Shown here one piece after another: positions 55,801 through 62,399 of a stretch of DNA of 64,000 nucleotides. The notes beneath the pieces were generated by a model. It had not been told where the DNA came from. It made no database searches and saw only the letters and a program-made list of their open reading frames with translations. How positions within the stretch are numbered: position 1 is the stretch's first letter; the number at the start of each line of letters is the position of its first letter. The position numbers were made by a program, and so were the translations under genes. Where the stretch lies: NCBI RefSeq assembly GCF_041380365.1, contig NZ_CP159981.1, forward strand, positions 620,001-684,000, written 5' to 3'. This stretch comes from Buchananella sp. 14KM1171 (GTDB lineage: Bacteria > Actinomycetota > Actinomycetes > Actinomycetales > Actinomycetaceae).

Positions 55801-58800
55801 ATCTGCTTGGAGGTCTCCTTGCCGTGCTGGTCGCGCGCGACCACGGTGAAGGGGTACTCGCGGGCCTCGAGCGGGGCCTTACCGGTGATGGCGCCGTTGG
55901 CGTACTGCAGGCCCTGCGGGGCGTCCTGCAGGGTCACGGTGACGGTGTGCTGCTCGGGGTCGCTGGTGACCACCGGGATGTTCACGTCGCCACCGGCACG
56001 CACGGAGGTGCCGTCCACCGTGAGCTCCGGGGCGCGGTTGGGGCCAAAGAACTTCAGCTCGTTGATGAGCGTGTAGGAGTCAGAGGCGTGGGCGCTGGAG
56101 ACCTGCACGCGGACGTACTTGGCGTTCACCGCGTTGGCCAGGGTCATCGTGACCACCGGGTTATCGGAGGTCTTGACGTCCGGCAGCGTAAAGCAGCCGG
56201 CGCTGGAGAACACGGCACCGTCGGTGGAGGTAAGCAGCTCGACCTGCTTGGGCTGGCCGGCGTAACCGATCGTGGCGTTGGAGTCCTTCACCCGGTGGGT
56301 CAGCTCCACGGCACCCAGGTTGCGGGCCTGGCCCAGGTCCACGGTCACGAAGTGCGGGAACTGCCTGGCGGAGGCCGGCAGGCTGTTGTGCGCCTTCCAG
56401 GGGGTGTGCCAGTAGGTGGCAGGGTCGCCGTCCACCACGTTGCTGGCGTTTCCACGTTGCTCGCCGCCGATGCCGTTGATGGACTCGGTGTCGAATGCGA
56501 CCACGGTGCCAGAGGTGTAGGCCTCGCCGCGGCCGCCGTTAATGCTACCGGCCACGCAGGCGGTGCTGACGAAGGTGTGGCTCCACTGGGCGGTGCCGGG
56601 CGAGAGCACGAAGCCCTGCTTGGCTTCCACGGTGACCACGGCCTCCCCGTCCTGGACGGTGTTCTCACCGGCCTGGACGTTGCTCCCGCCGATCTTGTAC
56701 TGCAGGCCCTCGACGGCCGGGATGGTCACCTTGCCGCCCGCACCGGCCAGGTCGGCGAAGACGGGGGCCGCCGGTGCCACCGGGGTCGGGGGCGGGGTGA
56801 TGGTGACGGGCAGGTCAACGGTGGTGGAGGTGCCCAGGGCGTCGGTGGCCTTCACCCGCACGGTGTGGGTGCCGGCCTCTGCGGTACCGGTGATCTTCTT
56901 GGTGGTGTCCGAGTAAGTCAGCCAGGTGGGCGCGCCCTCCAGCTCGACGGTGACGGTGTGCCCGTCCTCGTCGGCGGTGGTGACGGTCACGGATACTTCC
57001 TCGCCTACTTGACCGGTCACGGAGGTGGGGGCGAGCGTCACGGTCGGGGCGCGGTTAGCGGTGACCGTGAGCGTGATCTGCTTGGTGGTCTCCTTACCGT
57101 GCTGGTCGCGCGCCACGATGGTGAACGTGTAAGCGCGCGCTTCCACCGGTGCGCGACCGGTGATGGCACCGTCGGCGTACTGCAGACCCTCCGGGGCACC
57201 CTGCAGGGTCACCGTGACAGTGTGCTGTTCGGGGTCAGTGACGGTCACAGGGATGTTCACGTCACCGCCGGCGCCCACAGAGACGCCGTCGGCAACGATT
57301 GCAGGTGCCTGGTTCTCGCCAAAGAACTCCAGCTCGTTGATGGTGACGTAGTTGGTTCCGGTGGCGGGGGCGGTGCTTCCCACCCACGCCTCGGTGATGT
57401 GCAGACGCAGGTAACGGTCGGTGAGGTTCTGCGGCAGGTTCAGCATCACCTTGGCGGGGTGTGCCACGTTGCGCACGTCCGGCACCGAGTAGCAGGCGAT
57501 GGAGTTGAAGTTCTGTCCGTCAGTGGAGGACAGCAGCTCCACGGTCTTCATCTGGCCGTTGTAGCCATCTCGGTTGGCGGGCTGGACTCCGCGGTGAACG
57601 TAGTTAATCGCGCGAACGGCCTCGTGTCCCTCGCCCAGGTCTATCTCCAGGGCGTGGGGCATGTTCATTTCGGCGCTCGTGACACCACCGTCTCTGCTCC
57701 ACGGGGTGTGCCACAGGGTGTTGTAGTTACCGTCCAGGGCGTAGATGGCCTTGGAGTCGGTCTCGCCACCGCGACCACCGAAGGACTCGGTGTCCCAGTC
57801 CCGCACGGTCGCGCTCAGGTTGAGCTTGGCTCCGGTTCCCTGCTGGGTCTGGCCCACCGTGCAGGTAGTTGCATTGGTGAACTGAGGAGTCCAGCTGGCC
57901 GGTGCTCCAGCAGCCAGCTGACGGTTGGGCTTGGCCGCTGCGGTGACGACAGGGTTACCGGTGACAGTGTGCAGGCCGGGTGCCTTCACCTCGCTGCCGA
58001 TGCTGTATACGACGCCGGGAGTGTTGGGAATGTGGACAGAATTGCTGCCGGCCAGGTTGCTGAACTTCGGAATACCCGGAGTCACGGTAGTGGTGACCTT
58101 GGCTCCGAAACGCATCTCCGCAACGTTCACGTGGTTCCTGTTTGAGTACGTGCTGTGCACCACCATTCCGAGGTACCGCGTGTTTGTTTGCGGAATCTCG
58201 ATTGTGGCTACCTTCTGCTCCGTACGGCTTCCGTCGGGCAGCACCGCATCGGCAATTGCCTCGAACTGTTGCCCGTCGTCGGAAGAAAAGATCGTCACCT
58301 GCTTGGGGTGGCCAACCGTAGTTTGACGGGCCGTGACCTCGATGAAGTCGACCTGCTTTACTGCTCCCAGGTCCGCAGTGATCCAGTGCGGCAGGCGGCG
58401 GTCACGGTCGGTCAGGCCGCTATAGGGCGTGTGCCAGAAAGTCGCGACCCTCCCATCAAACATGTGAGCGGAATTACCACGGTCACTGCCTCCGGAGCCG
58501 GGGGTGACGTGGCTGGAGTAGTCGTGAAGACTGATTCCGTCGAGGATCGTTCCGGTCTGCTCCTCGAGGCCACTCGGGGTGACCGTCGCGGCACTGGGGC
58601 AGTCCCCGGCGTCGTTGGTGAAGGACCAGTTGCGGGAGCCGTCGGAAATGTTCACCGTGACGCCCTCGGCCACGTCGTGCAGCCCGGCAGCGATCGCCTG
58701 GCTGTCCTTTGTGAAGCTGCCCTGCGCGGGAATCTTCAGCTGTGCCGGGCCTCGGCAGGTGTCATAGAAGGTGGGGGCTGGCCCACCTGTTCCATTGGCA

Positions 58801-58892
58801 TACGCGGTAGCAGCGCCCGTCACTGCGGGGGCAAGCACTATGGCTGCCGTTGCTGTCACCGCCGTCAAGGTTCGGGATAACAGTGTCTTCAT
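49836..58892 (-). CDS. Giant secreted cell-wall adhesin with discoidin, Ig-like and CWB2 repeats
   Basis: The ~3018-residue protein starts at ATG 58892 with a signal peptide (MKTLLSRTLTAVTATAAIVL...ATAYA). Discoidin-like modules lie near residues 112-264, 359-525, 784-950 and 2189-2350; each has a TFWHTPW-type core (WHTPY, LWHTPW, YWHTPW, FWHTPW) and modules 2-4 end INEL(E/K)FFG. Between them are about twenty Ig/cadherin-like units of ~90 aa (pattern N-x-AP...V...GTAP/GTVP...TDxxG...TLTV). Residues 2722-3018 hold three CWB2 repeats (RYSGADRVATS; GTSRFATA; GADRYATA), which bind wall polymers non-covalently. There is no LPxTG. It likely binds host or partner-cell glycans. The gene follows the TadG-like gene by 65 bp in the same direction. 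Confidence 0.93.
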   Translation of the reverse strand: MKTLLSRTLTAVTATAAIVLAPAVTGAATAYANGTGGPAPTFYDTCRGPAQLKIPAQGSFTKDSQAIAAGLHDVAEGVTVNISDGSRNWSFTNDAGDCPSAATVTPSGLEEQTGTILDGISLHDYSSHVTPGSGGSDRGNSAHMFDGRVATFWHTPYSGLTDRDRRLPHWITADLGAVKQVDFIEVTARQTTVGHPKQVTIFSSDDGQQFEAIADAVLPDGSRTEQKVATIEIPQTNTRYLGMVVHSTYSNRNHVNVAEMRFGAKVTTTVTPGIPKFSNLAGSNSVHIPNTPGVVYSIGSEVKAPGLHTVTGNPVVTAAAKPNRQLAAGAPASWTPQFTNATTCTVGQTQQGTGAKLNLSATVRDWDTESFGGRGGETDSKAIYALDGNYNTLWHTPWSRDGGVTSAEMNMPHALEIDLGEGHEAVRAINYVHRGVQPANRDGYNGQMKTVELLSSTDGQNFNSIACYSVPDVRNVAHPAKVMLNLPQNLTDRYLRLHITEAWVGSTAPATGTNYVTINELEFFGENQAPAIVADGVSVGAGGDVNIPVTVTDPEQHTVTVTLQGAPEGLQYADGAITGRAPVEARAYTFTIVARDQHGKETTKQITLTVTANRAPTVTLAPTSVTGQVGEEVSVTVTTADEDGHTVTVELEGAPTWLTYSDTTKKITGTAEAGTHTVRVKATDALGTSTTVDLPVTITPPPTPVAPAAPVFADLAGAGGKVTIPAVEGLQYKIGGSNVQAGENTVQDGEAVVTVEAKQGFVLSPGTAQWSHTFVSTACVAGSINGGRGEAYTSGTVVAFDTESINGIGGEQRGNASNVVDGDPATYWHTPWKAHNSLPASARQFPHFVTVDLGQARNLGAVELTHRVKDSNATIGYAGQPKQVELLTSTDGAVFSSAGCFTLPDVKTSDNPVVTMTLANAVNAKYVRVQVSSAHASDSYTLINELKFFGPNRAPELTVDGTSVRAGGDVNIPVVTSDPEQHTVTVTLQDAPQGLQYANGAITGKAPLEAREYPFTVVARDQHGKETSKQITLTVTPNAVPTLSLAVESVTVVEGQPVSVLATVGDTDGDEVTLSLEDNPTWLRLNDKTVTGTPTVALSSPVVVKVKASDGRGGEAVKALTITVNANRAPVVAAESASVRFGSEVNVPVQVTDADGHTFEVVVEGLPAGLTYGANKISGTAPANAGQHEVTIRATDQYGKVGTKQITLTVVGNAAPTVTLTPAEVEVFQGGAVQVRAVAADTDGTVAAGAQLADGSPDWLSIAGEQITGTVPAETQAGPIQVTVKAVDNDGATGTATLTITVKENHAPVIEAADLSARQGAAVNIPVVVTDQDQHNVTVTLVGAPSGFEYADRAITGTVPAGQPTVQFTIRAEDELGKVTTKELTITVVANVNPTVTLAPAAVDAFQGAVVESTITSADSDGNVVGDPVLLTGAPNWLSIAGGMVTGTVPADQAAGPVTVTVQVTDNDGATGTAELTITVKENHAPVIEAQDASARLGGQLDIPVTVTDADSHTFDVTVTGAEGLTWANNAVTGPVPAEARAYQLTITARDELGKVTTKLITLTVAANANPTVTVTPSTLEVFQGAKVEATIAANDTDGQIDGEPMLVEGAPTWLNIDGDKVTGTVPAGEPAGQVEVTVQVTDNDGGIGTAVLTITVKENHAPSFGQLTGLNPIREGDSLDVTVPVLDVDNHTVKVTLKTGAPDWLSINEQGHLVGTAPVGSAGTIPVSLIATDELGLAAEKQINVEVRANAVPTLSLAVESVTVVEGQPVSVLATVGDTDGDEVTLSLEDNPTWLSLNDKTVTGTPTAALSSPVVVKVKASDGRGGEAVKTLTITVNANQAPVVAAESASVRFGSEVNVPVQVTDADGHTFDVVVEGLPAGLTYGANKISGTAPANAGQHEVTIRATDQYGKVGTKQITLTVVGNAAPTVTLTPAEVEVFQGGAVQVRAVAADTDGTVAAGAQLADGSPDWLSIAGEQITGTVPAETQAGPIQVTVKAVDNDGATGTATLTITVKENHAPTVTLEPTAVNANVGAQVSVTVTTGDEDGHAVTVELQDAPSWLTYSAATKKITGTAVLGTHTVRVKATDALGKVTTVDLPVTITTASVPATAQAPVFVDLAGEGGKVIIPAVEGVQYKIGGQNVEAGENTVADGNVVVTVVAKDGFTLAEGTSEWTYAFVGTACVAGGVNGGRGELYTSGSVVDFDTQSINGIGGESAGYARHVVDGNTATFWHTPWRAHNTLPASSLRFPHHVTIDLGQARNLGAVELTHRVKTDEARVGYAGQPKNVELLTSVDGAAFTSAGCFTLPDVKTSDNPVVTMTLPNAVNAKFVRVQITGAHYSSGFTLINELKFFGPNRAPVFGDIAAEVNATVGGAVDLALPVTDADNDTVTLTLAEGAPAWLRINEGKLTGTAPADAVGDHAVTITATDAHGATATKQVTVKVAQAPNTAPTVTLSTNTVNVMDAHKVPDVTVTTADPDQGDQVTLTLENAPAWLKLTGNKISGDVPAGTNGNFVVTVKGTDKAGATGTATLTVRVTLEPNTPPTISVNPAKVEIREKGKVEVAITAADADARDTVTLSMQGAPAWLKLQGTKLVGTAPAGGGNHTVTVKATDTRGAHATAQVQISVDANDAPVLTVTPASATVVEGKDVSFTVSATDAENDAVTFALQGAPSWLSLKDGKVSGTAPELSAGELRFTVVATDALGARTTKDVNLTVKEAKKLDRYSGADRVATSVDVWQRGGFTSKTVLLANATNFADAVAAGPLAGALKAPVVLTGGKVLEPKTVQALKAASITKVILVGGENSVSAQVERSLRNQGIAVQRLGGTSRFATAISLATEVGKLTATRSVMVVDGTNFADGLTAGAVAPQAGAVVVYSNGKNMPGETRVFLQRMQDKEIYGVGGAAVTALNSSGWTTGVSATAVTGADRYATALAVAKTFAPNTREFVVASGASFADALPAGALAAHRGGVLLLTSSSLIPPAMEQYLRKQDMRRVAIVGGTSSVSVAVERTLRALLG
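52831..53640 (-). repeat. 810-bp internal duplication in the adhesin gene, copy nearer the 3' end
   Basis: This segment is nearly identical at DNA level to 54970-55779, offset 2139 bp (713 codons). Differences seen in the protein are few: R to S, V to A, A to T, R to Q and E to D. Near identity over 270 codons indicates recent duplication or gene conversion. Confidence 0.9.
54970..55779 (-). repeat. 810-bp internal duplication in the adhesin gene, copy nearer the 5' end
   Basis: Partner of 52831-53640. It covers three Ig/cadherin-like units, from NAVPTLSLAVESVTV through AAPTVTLTPAEVEVF to the TLTITVKENHAP linker. Both copies keep the reading frame. Confidence 0.9.
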
Positions 58893-58957
58893 CGACTTCG
58901 TCTCCGTGCTTCGTCGCAGGAATGTAAGCCGGCGGGCCGGCGGGCCCAATCTAGTTG

Positions 58958-59461
58958 CTACTTTGCGCTCGATCCAGCGGCTGACCGAACCGAAATGGTC
59001 ACTTTGGCGGGTAGGGCGGATAAATCGCCCCCAACCCAACGCAACCCAACTTCCGTTCGGAGAGTCACAACAACCGAATCGTTCACTACTTGGACATCTA
59101 CAAGTTCCACTGCCCGTTCGCCCATATACCCGGCGGCGTTGACGGTCAGGTAGTTCTTGGCCGCAGCCTCCACCTTGGTGGGGTCCAGGCAGAGGCGCGG
59201 GCTGGCCCCACTGGGAATGGTGTGGCTATCTGGGCAGATTCCCACGGTGGCGGCATGCCCGGCGGTCAGGTCCGCCAGGGTGAGCAGACGCTTGCGTTCC
59301 AGGTGCAGGTTGGTGAGCACCGTCGTCCCCAACACCAGCACCAGCACCAGGCCGGCCAGGGCGACCGACAGCAACCCAATCCGACCGTGCTCACCACTCG
59401 CGGCAGACCCCAGTCCGCCGTGCTCGCGACCCGCGTCGGGGCGGCACATCCAACGGCTCAC
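58958..59461 (-). CDS. TadG-like pilus assembly protein
   Basis: The 167-residue protein has an N-terminal hydrophobic segment after a charged head (GRIGLLSVALAGLVLVLVLG), then a helix with LHLERKRLLTLADLTA as in Flp-pilus assembly TadG-like proteins. A small extracellular domain follows, with two cysteines (VGICPDS, RLCLDP) that could form a disulfide. The GTG overlaps the preceding stop by 4 bp. It is the last of the tad genes before the adhesin. Confidence 0.78.
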   Translation of the reverse strand: MSRWMCRPDAGREHGGLGSAASGEHGRIGLLSVALAGLVLVLVLGTTVLTNLHLERKRLLTLADLTAGHAATVGICPDSHTIPSGASPRLCLDPTKVEAAAKNYLTVNAAGYMGERAVELVDVQVVNDSVVVTLRTEVGLRWVGGDLSALPAKVTISVRSAAGSSAK

Positions 59462-59970
59462 GGCGCCACCAGCTCACCGAGCGTGACCTCGTAGGTGGCC
59501 TCGAATGGTACGTCGGCACGCGGCGGCAGGAAGGCGCCGATACCCGGCAGGTCCAACCGGTAGCGCACCTGCACCTGCACCCGCTCCCCCAGCTGTCCGC
59601 ACCGCTCCAGGCACCGCAGAGCCAGTTCGGCGCGGCTCGGGTCCAATCCCTGGTCGGCAAAAGCGAGCTCGACGGCAAAGGGGGCGACCGCCTGGGCAGC
59701 GTCGGCCCCGCCCACCGCCAGGCGCGTGACCTCACGGGCGGCGGCCTCCGTAGCAAAGGCGGCGGCCTCCATGCGCGCCAGTGCGACGATCAACTGGGCC
59801 AGGAGGGCGACCACCACCATCGTCACCGCAATGAATTCGATGATCGCCTCGCCACGCTCGCCGCCCTCACGCAGGCGGGTACGGACGACGTCGACCCACC
59901 GGCCGCAGCGCCTCGTCTGGCCGCCCGGCCCCTCATCCGCCAAAAACACGCCGCGCGGCTGGCTAGTCAC
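59458..59970 (-). CDS. TadE-like pseudopilin 2
   Basis: The 170-residue protein carries a prepilin-like segment RGEAIIEFIAVTMVVVALLA after a ~42-residue basic leader. The Glu five residues after the Gly is as in TadE/F pseudopilins cut by a TadV peptidase. The outer domain has a Cys pair (LRCLERCGQ). The GTG start overlaps the previous stop by 8 bp. It likely primes or caps the Tad pilus. Confidence 0.82.
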   Translation of the reverse strand: MTSQPRGVFLADEGPGGQTRRCGRWVDVVRTRLREGGERGEAIIEFIAVTMVVVALLAQLIVALARMEAAAFATEAAAREVTRLAVGGADAAQAVAPFAVELAFADQGLDPSRAELALRCLERCGQLGERVQVQVRYRLDLPGIGAFLPPRADVPFEATYEVTLGELVAP

Positions 59971-60388
59971 CGATCTCCTTCACCGCCCGGCCCACTACCA
60001 CCAGCGACCCCGAGGGGCCCCACGGCCCCAGGATCGGCAGCGAGGTGGTCACGGTCATCGTCACCACGTCCCGCCCGGCATAGTTGCCAACGCCCGGGGT
60101 CACCCGACCGTTGATCCCGGACTGCTGCAGCAGGTCGGTCGTGCGGGCCACGCCGTCGGCCTCGGAGGCGCCAAAAAGCGCCGCCCGCCTGGCCCCCTCG
60201 CCGGCGGCGTCGGTGGCCAGGTTACGAACGTGCAGGGCAAAGCCGAGCTGCAGCAGCGCCAAAATCGCCGCCACCACCAGCCCGGACACGAGCGCGAAAC
60301 CGGCCGGCGCGTTACCCGCCTCCCGGTCCGCCTCCTCGCGCCTGCGGCTACCCCCCACTCGGAGGCCGCGCAGGCTCACGTTGGTCAC
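59963..60388 (-). CDS. TadE-like pseudopilin 1
   Basis: The 141-residue protein has a basic head, then GFALVSGLVVAAILALLQLG and FALHVRNLATDAAGEGARRA, the helix pattern of TadE-family pseudopilins. The usual EF/EY after the cleavage Gly is replaced (GFALVSG), so processing may differ. Start and stop overlap neighbours by 4 and 8 bp, so it is firmly in the tad operon. Confidence 0.82.
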   Translation of the reverse strand: MTNVSLRGLRVGGSRRREEADREAGNAPAGFALVSGLVVAAILALLQLGFALHVRNLATDAAGEGARRAALFGASEADGVARTTDLLQQSGINGRVTPGVGNYAGRDVVTMTVTTSLPILGPWGPSGSLVVVGRAVKEIGD

Positions 60389-60600
60389 GGCCCGGCGGGA
60401 CCGGTGACGGAGTCGACAGCGTTCTGGAACAGCGCCACCAGCTTCGGGCCGGCCGCAGCCCAGATCAGCACCACCAGGCCGGCGGTCATCAGCGTGATGA
60501 GAACCCAGCCTGGCACGTCCCCGCGCTCCTGCGACACCCAGTTGGCGACGCGACCAACCAGGTTGCGCATGGCGATATGTGCTCGAGCTAGATGACGCAT
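60385..60600 (-). CDS. Flp pilin-like small protein
   Basis: The 71-residue protein has a leader of ~27 residues ending QERGD, then one hydrophobic helix (VPGWVLITLMTAGLVVLIWA) and a short tail. Position between TadC and the TadE-like genes, size and leader fit the major Flp pilin or a close equivalent. It lacks the classic GxTAIEYGLIAA string, so the call is by context. The ATG at 60600 has AGGAAGGATT upstream, the best ribosome site in the operon, as expected for an abundant subunit. Confidence 0.65.
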   Translation of the reverse strand: MRHLARAHIAMRNLVGRVANWVSQERGDVPGWVLITLMTAGLVVLIWAAAGPKLVALFQNAVDSVTGPAGP

Positions 60601-60612
60601 TGCGAATCCTTC

Positions 60613-61551
60613 CTAGAGCCCCAGGCTCATCACCGATAGGCCCGGGAACAGAACAAAAATTACCGTAACAGGCAAAATCAGGAAGACAACAGGGACCATC
60701 ATCGCGATTTCCCTCTTTCCACCGGATTCCATTAAGGCTCGCCTTGATTCCTCGCGGGAGTCCTGCGCCTGGGCCCGTAAAACCTCCGCCAGCGGGGTGC
60801 CGCGTTCCATCGCCACCAGGGCCGTCTCGATGAACCTCGTTAGGGACGGCAGGTTGATGCGGTCAGAGAATTCGCGCATGGTCGTGGCCAGAGGCACGCC
60901 CGCGCGGGCCTGACTCACCACGTCACGCAACTCCTCCGCCAGGGGGCCGCTGCCCACCATCGCCACCCGGTTGAGGGCCCCCGGCAGCGACTCGCCCGCA
61001 GCCACGGCCAGGGCCACCAGCTCGGCGAAGTCGGGCAGCTCGGCGCCGATCTGCTCCAGGCGGGCCTTGGCCTCTCGGGTGAGCCAGGCGTCGCGGGCCA
61101 GCGCGCCACCAAGACCGGCCAACACCACCGCAATCGCTGCGGCCACCCACGAAAACCCGGACCACAACACCGCGCCCAGGGCCACGAGCGTGCCCACCAG
61201 CAGGGCAACGGATGCCCAGATCACCTGCTCGATACGGAACTGGTCCACGCTGCGCTTGCCACCCAACTGGCGCAGGCGCGCGTTCACGGACTGGCGCGTG
61301 GAGCCCAGGTGCTCCATCAGGCTGGCGCTGCGATCCAGCACCGGCGAACCCAGCGCGCGCACCGCGCTCCCCCACGGCCCGGAGGCCACCACCGGCCGGG
61401 TGGGACCGCCCACGTACGGGGCCACGCGCTGCTCCAGGGTAGGGCGCCGCGACGACCAGAACAGGCCCAGCAGCCCCACCCCGACCGCGAACATCGCCCC
61501 CAGGCCGGCGCCCAGCCAGGACCACTGCCAGCTCAAACCCGCCAGGCTCAT
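60613..61551 (-). CDS. tadC: TadC-like type II/IV secretion membrane platform protein
   Basis: The 312-residue protein has an N-terminal membrane segment, two mid segments and a C-terminal T2SSF domain with ELPDFAELVALAVAAGESLP, REFSDRINLPSLTRFIETAL and VVFLILPVTVIFVLFPGLSV. It pairs with TadB as the inner-membrane platform on which the TadA ATPase acts. The ATG overlaps the tadB stop by 4 bp. Confidence 0.88.
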   Translation of the reverse strand: MSLAGLSWQWSWLGAGLGAMFAVGVGLLGLFWSSRRPTLEQRVAPYVGGPTRPVVASGPWGSAVRALGSPVLDRSASLMEHLGSTRQSVNARLRQLGGKRSVDQFRIEQVIWASVALLVGTLVALGAVLWSGFSWVAAAIAVVLAGLGGALARDAWLTREAKARLEQIGAELPDFAELVALAVAAGESLPGALNRVAMVGSGPLAEELRDVVSQARAGVPLATTMREFSDRINLPSLTRFIETALVAMERGTPLAEVLRAQAQDSREESRRALMESGGKREIAMMVPVVFLILPVTVIFVLFPGLSVMSLGL

Positions 61552-62399
61552 CGCAGCACCCGCTCTTCCTCCGGCAGGCGGCCCAGGCGGTTCATCAGGA
61601 AGTAGGCGAGCACGGTGGCAACAGCCCCGCCCAGCAGCACCATCGCGCCCTCCGAGGTGCGAAACGCCTCGGTGGCCTCGGGGCGGGAGGAGAGCAACAG
61701 CAGCACCGCCCAGGGGGCCACGGCGGCCACGCGGGCGCCGTTGACGGTCCAGGACTGGCGCGCCTGCAGCTCGCCACGCGTGCGCATGTCGTCTCGCAGC
61801 ATCTGCGCCACCGCCCGCAACAGGTTGCCCAGGTCCGCGCCACCCACCGAGCGGGCCAGGCGCAGGGCCTCCACGATCCGGTCAGCCACCGGGTCTGCCA
61901 CGGCCTCCTTGAGCACGTCCAGGGAGGCGTCGAACTTGCCGGTGGCGCGGTAGTGCGCCGAGTACTGGGCGAACGCGGGGCGCAGCACCGCCGGGGCGCG
62001 CTCCGCCTGCTCCAGCAGCGTCTCCGGCAGGCCGTTTCCTGCGCGCACCGAGCTGAGCAGGTCGTCAACCACGTCCGGCCACAGGGAGCGCAGCTCCTCG
62101 CGCCGCTTGCGTGCCCGCCCGCTGATCACGATGCCGGGCAGCAGGCTGGCCAGCGCCCCAAAGGCCACGCCGATGGGCAGGGCGGCGGTGAGGATCCACC
62201 CGGCCAGCAGGCCGATCAGCCCGGCCAGCGCGCTCAGGGCCACCGCGTGCCCCAGCCGCACCTGCGGCAGCCCGGCCTGGATCATGACGTCTTGGACCTT
62301 GCGCCCCAACGCCGAGGTGCTGGTGCGCTTGGGCTGCTCCGGCTCCACCACCCACCAGAAGATGAGCAGCAGGCCAACTCCGCCCAGCAGGCCGATCAC
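61548..62399 (-). CDS. tadB: TadB-like secretion membrane platform protein
   Basis: The ~283-residue protein has hydrophobic segments at the N-terminus and centre, and a T2SSF domain with LWPDVVDDLLSSVRAGNGLP, RIVEALRLARSVGGADLGNL and a C-terminal pair of segments. The GTG at 62399 shares one base with the tadA stop (TAGTG); a TTG at 62408 with AGGGGGCAGG upstream is an alternative. Confidence 0.88.
   Translation of the reverse strand: MIGLLGGVGLLLIFWWVVEPEQPKRTSTSALGRKVQDVMIQAGLPQVRLGHAVALSALAGLIGLLAGWILTAALPIGVAFGALASLLPGIVISGRARKRREELRSLWPDVVDDLLSSVRAGNGLPETLLEQAERAPAVLRPAFAQYSAHYRATGKFDASLDVLKEAVADPVADRIVEALRLARSVGGADLGNLLRAVAQMLRDDMRTRGELQARQSWTVNGARVAAVAPWAVLLLLSSRPEATEAFRTSEGAMVLLGGAVATVLAYFLMNRLGRLPEEERVLR

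Noticed and set aside
49992-58145. A 2717-codon open frame on the plus strand opposite the adhesin gene
   Set aside because: It is the mirror of the adhesin's GC-rich third positions. The product is His/Gly/Asp/Arg-rich without domains, while the minus strand has a signal peptide and clear modules.
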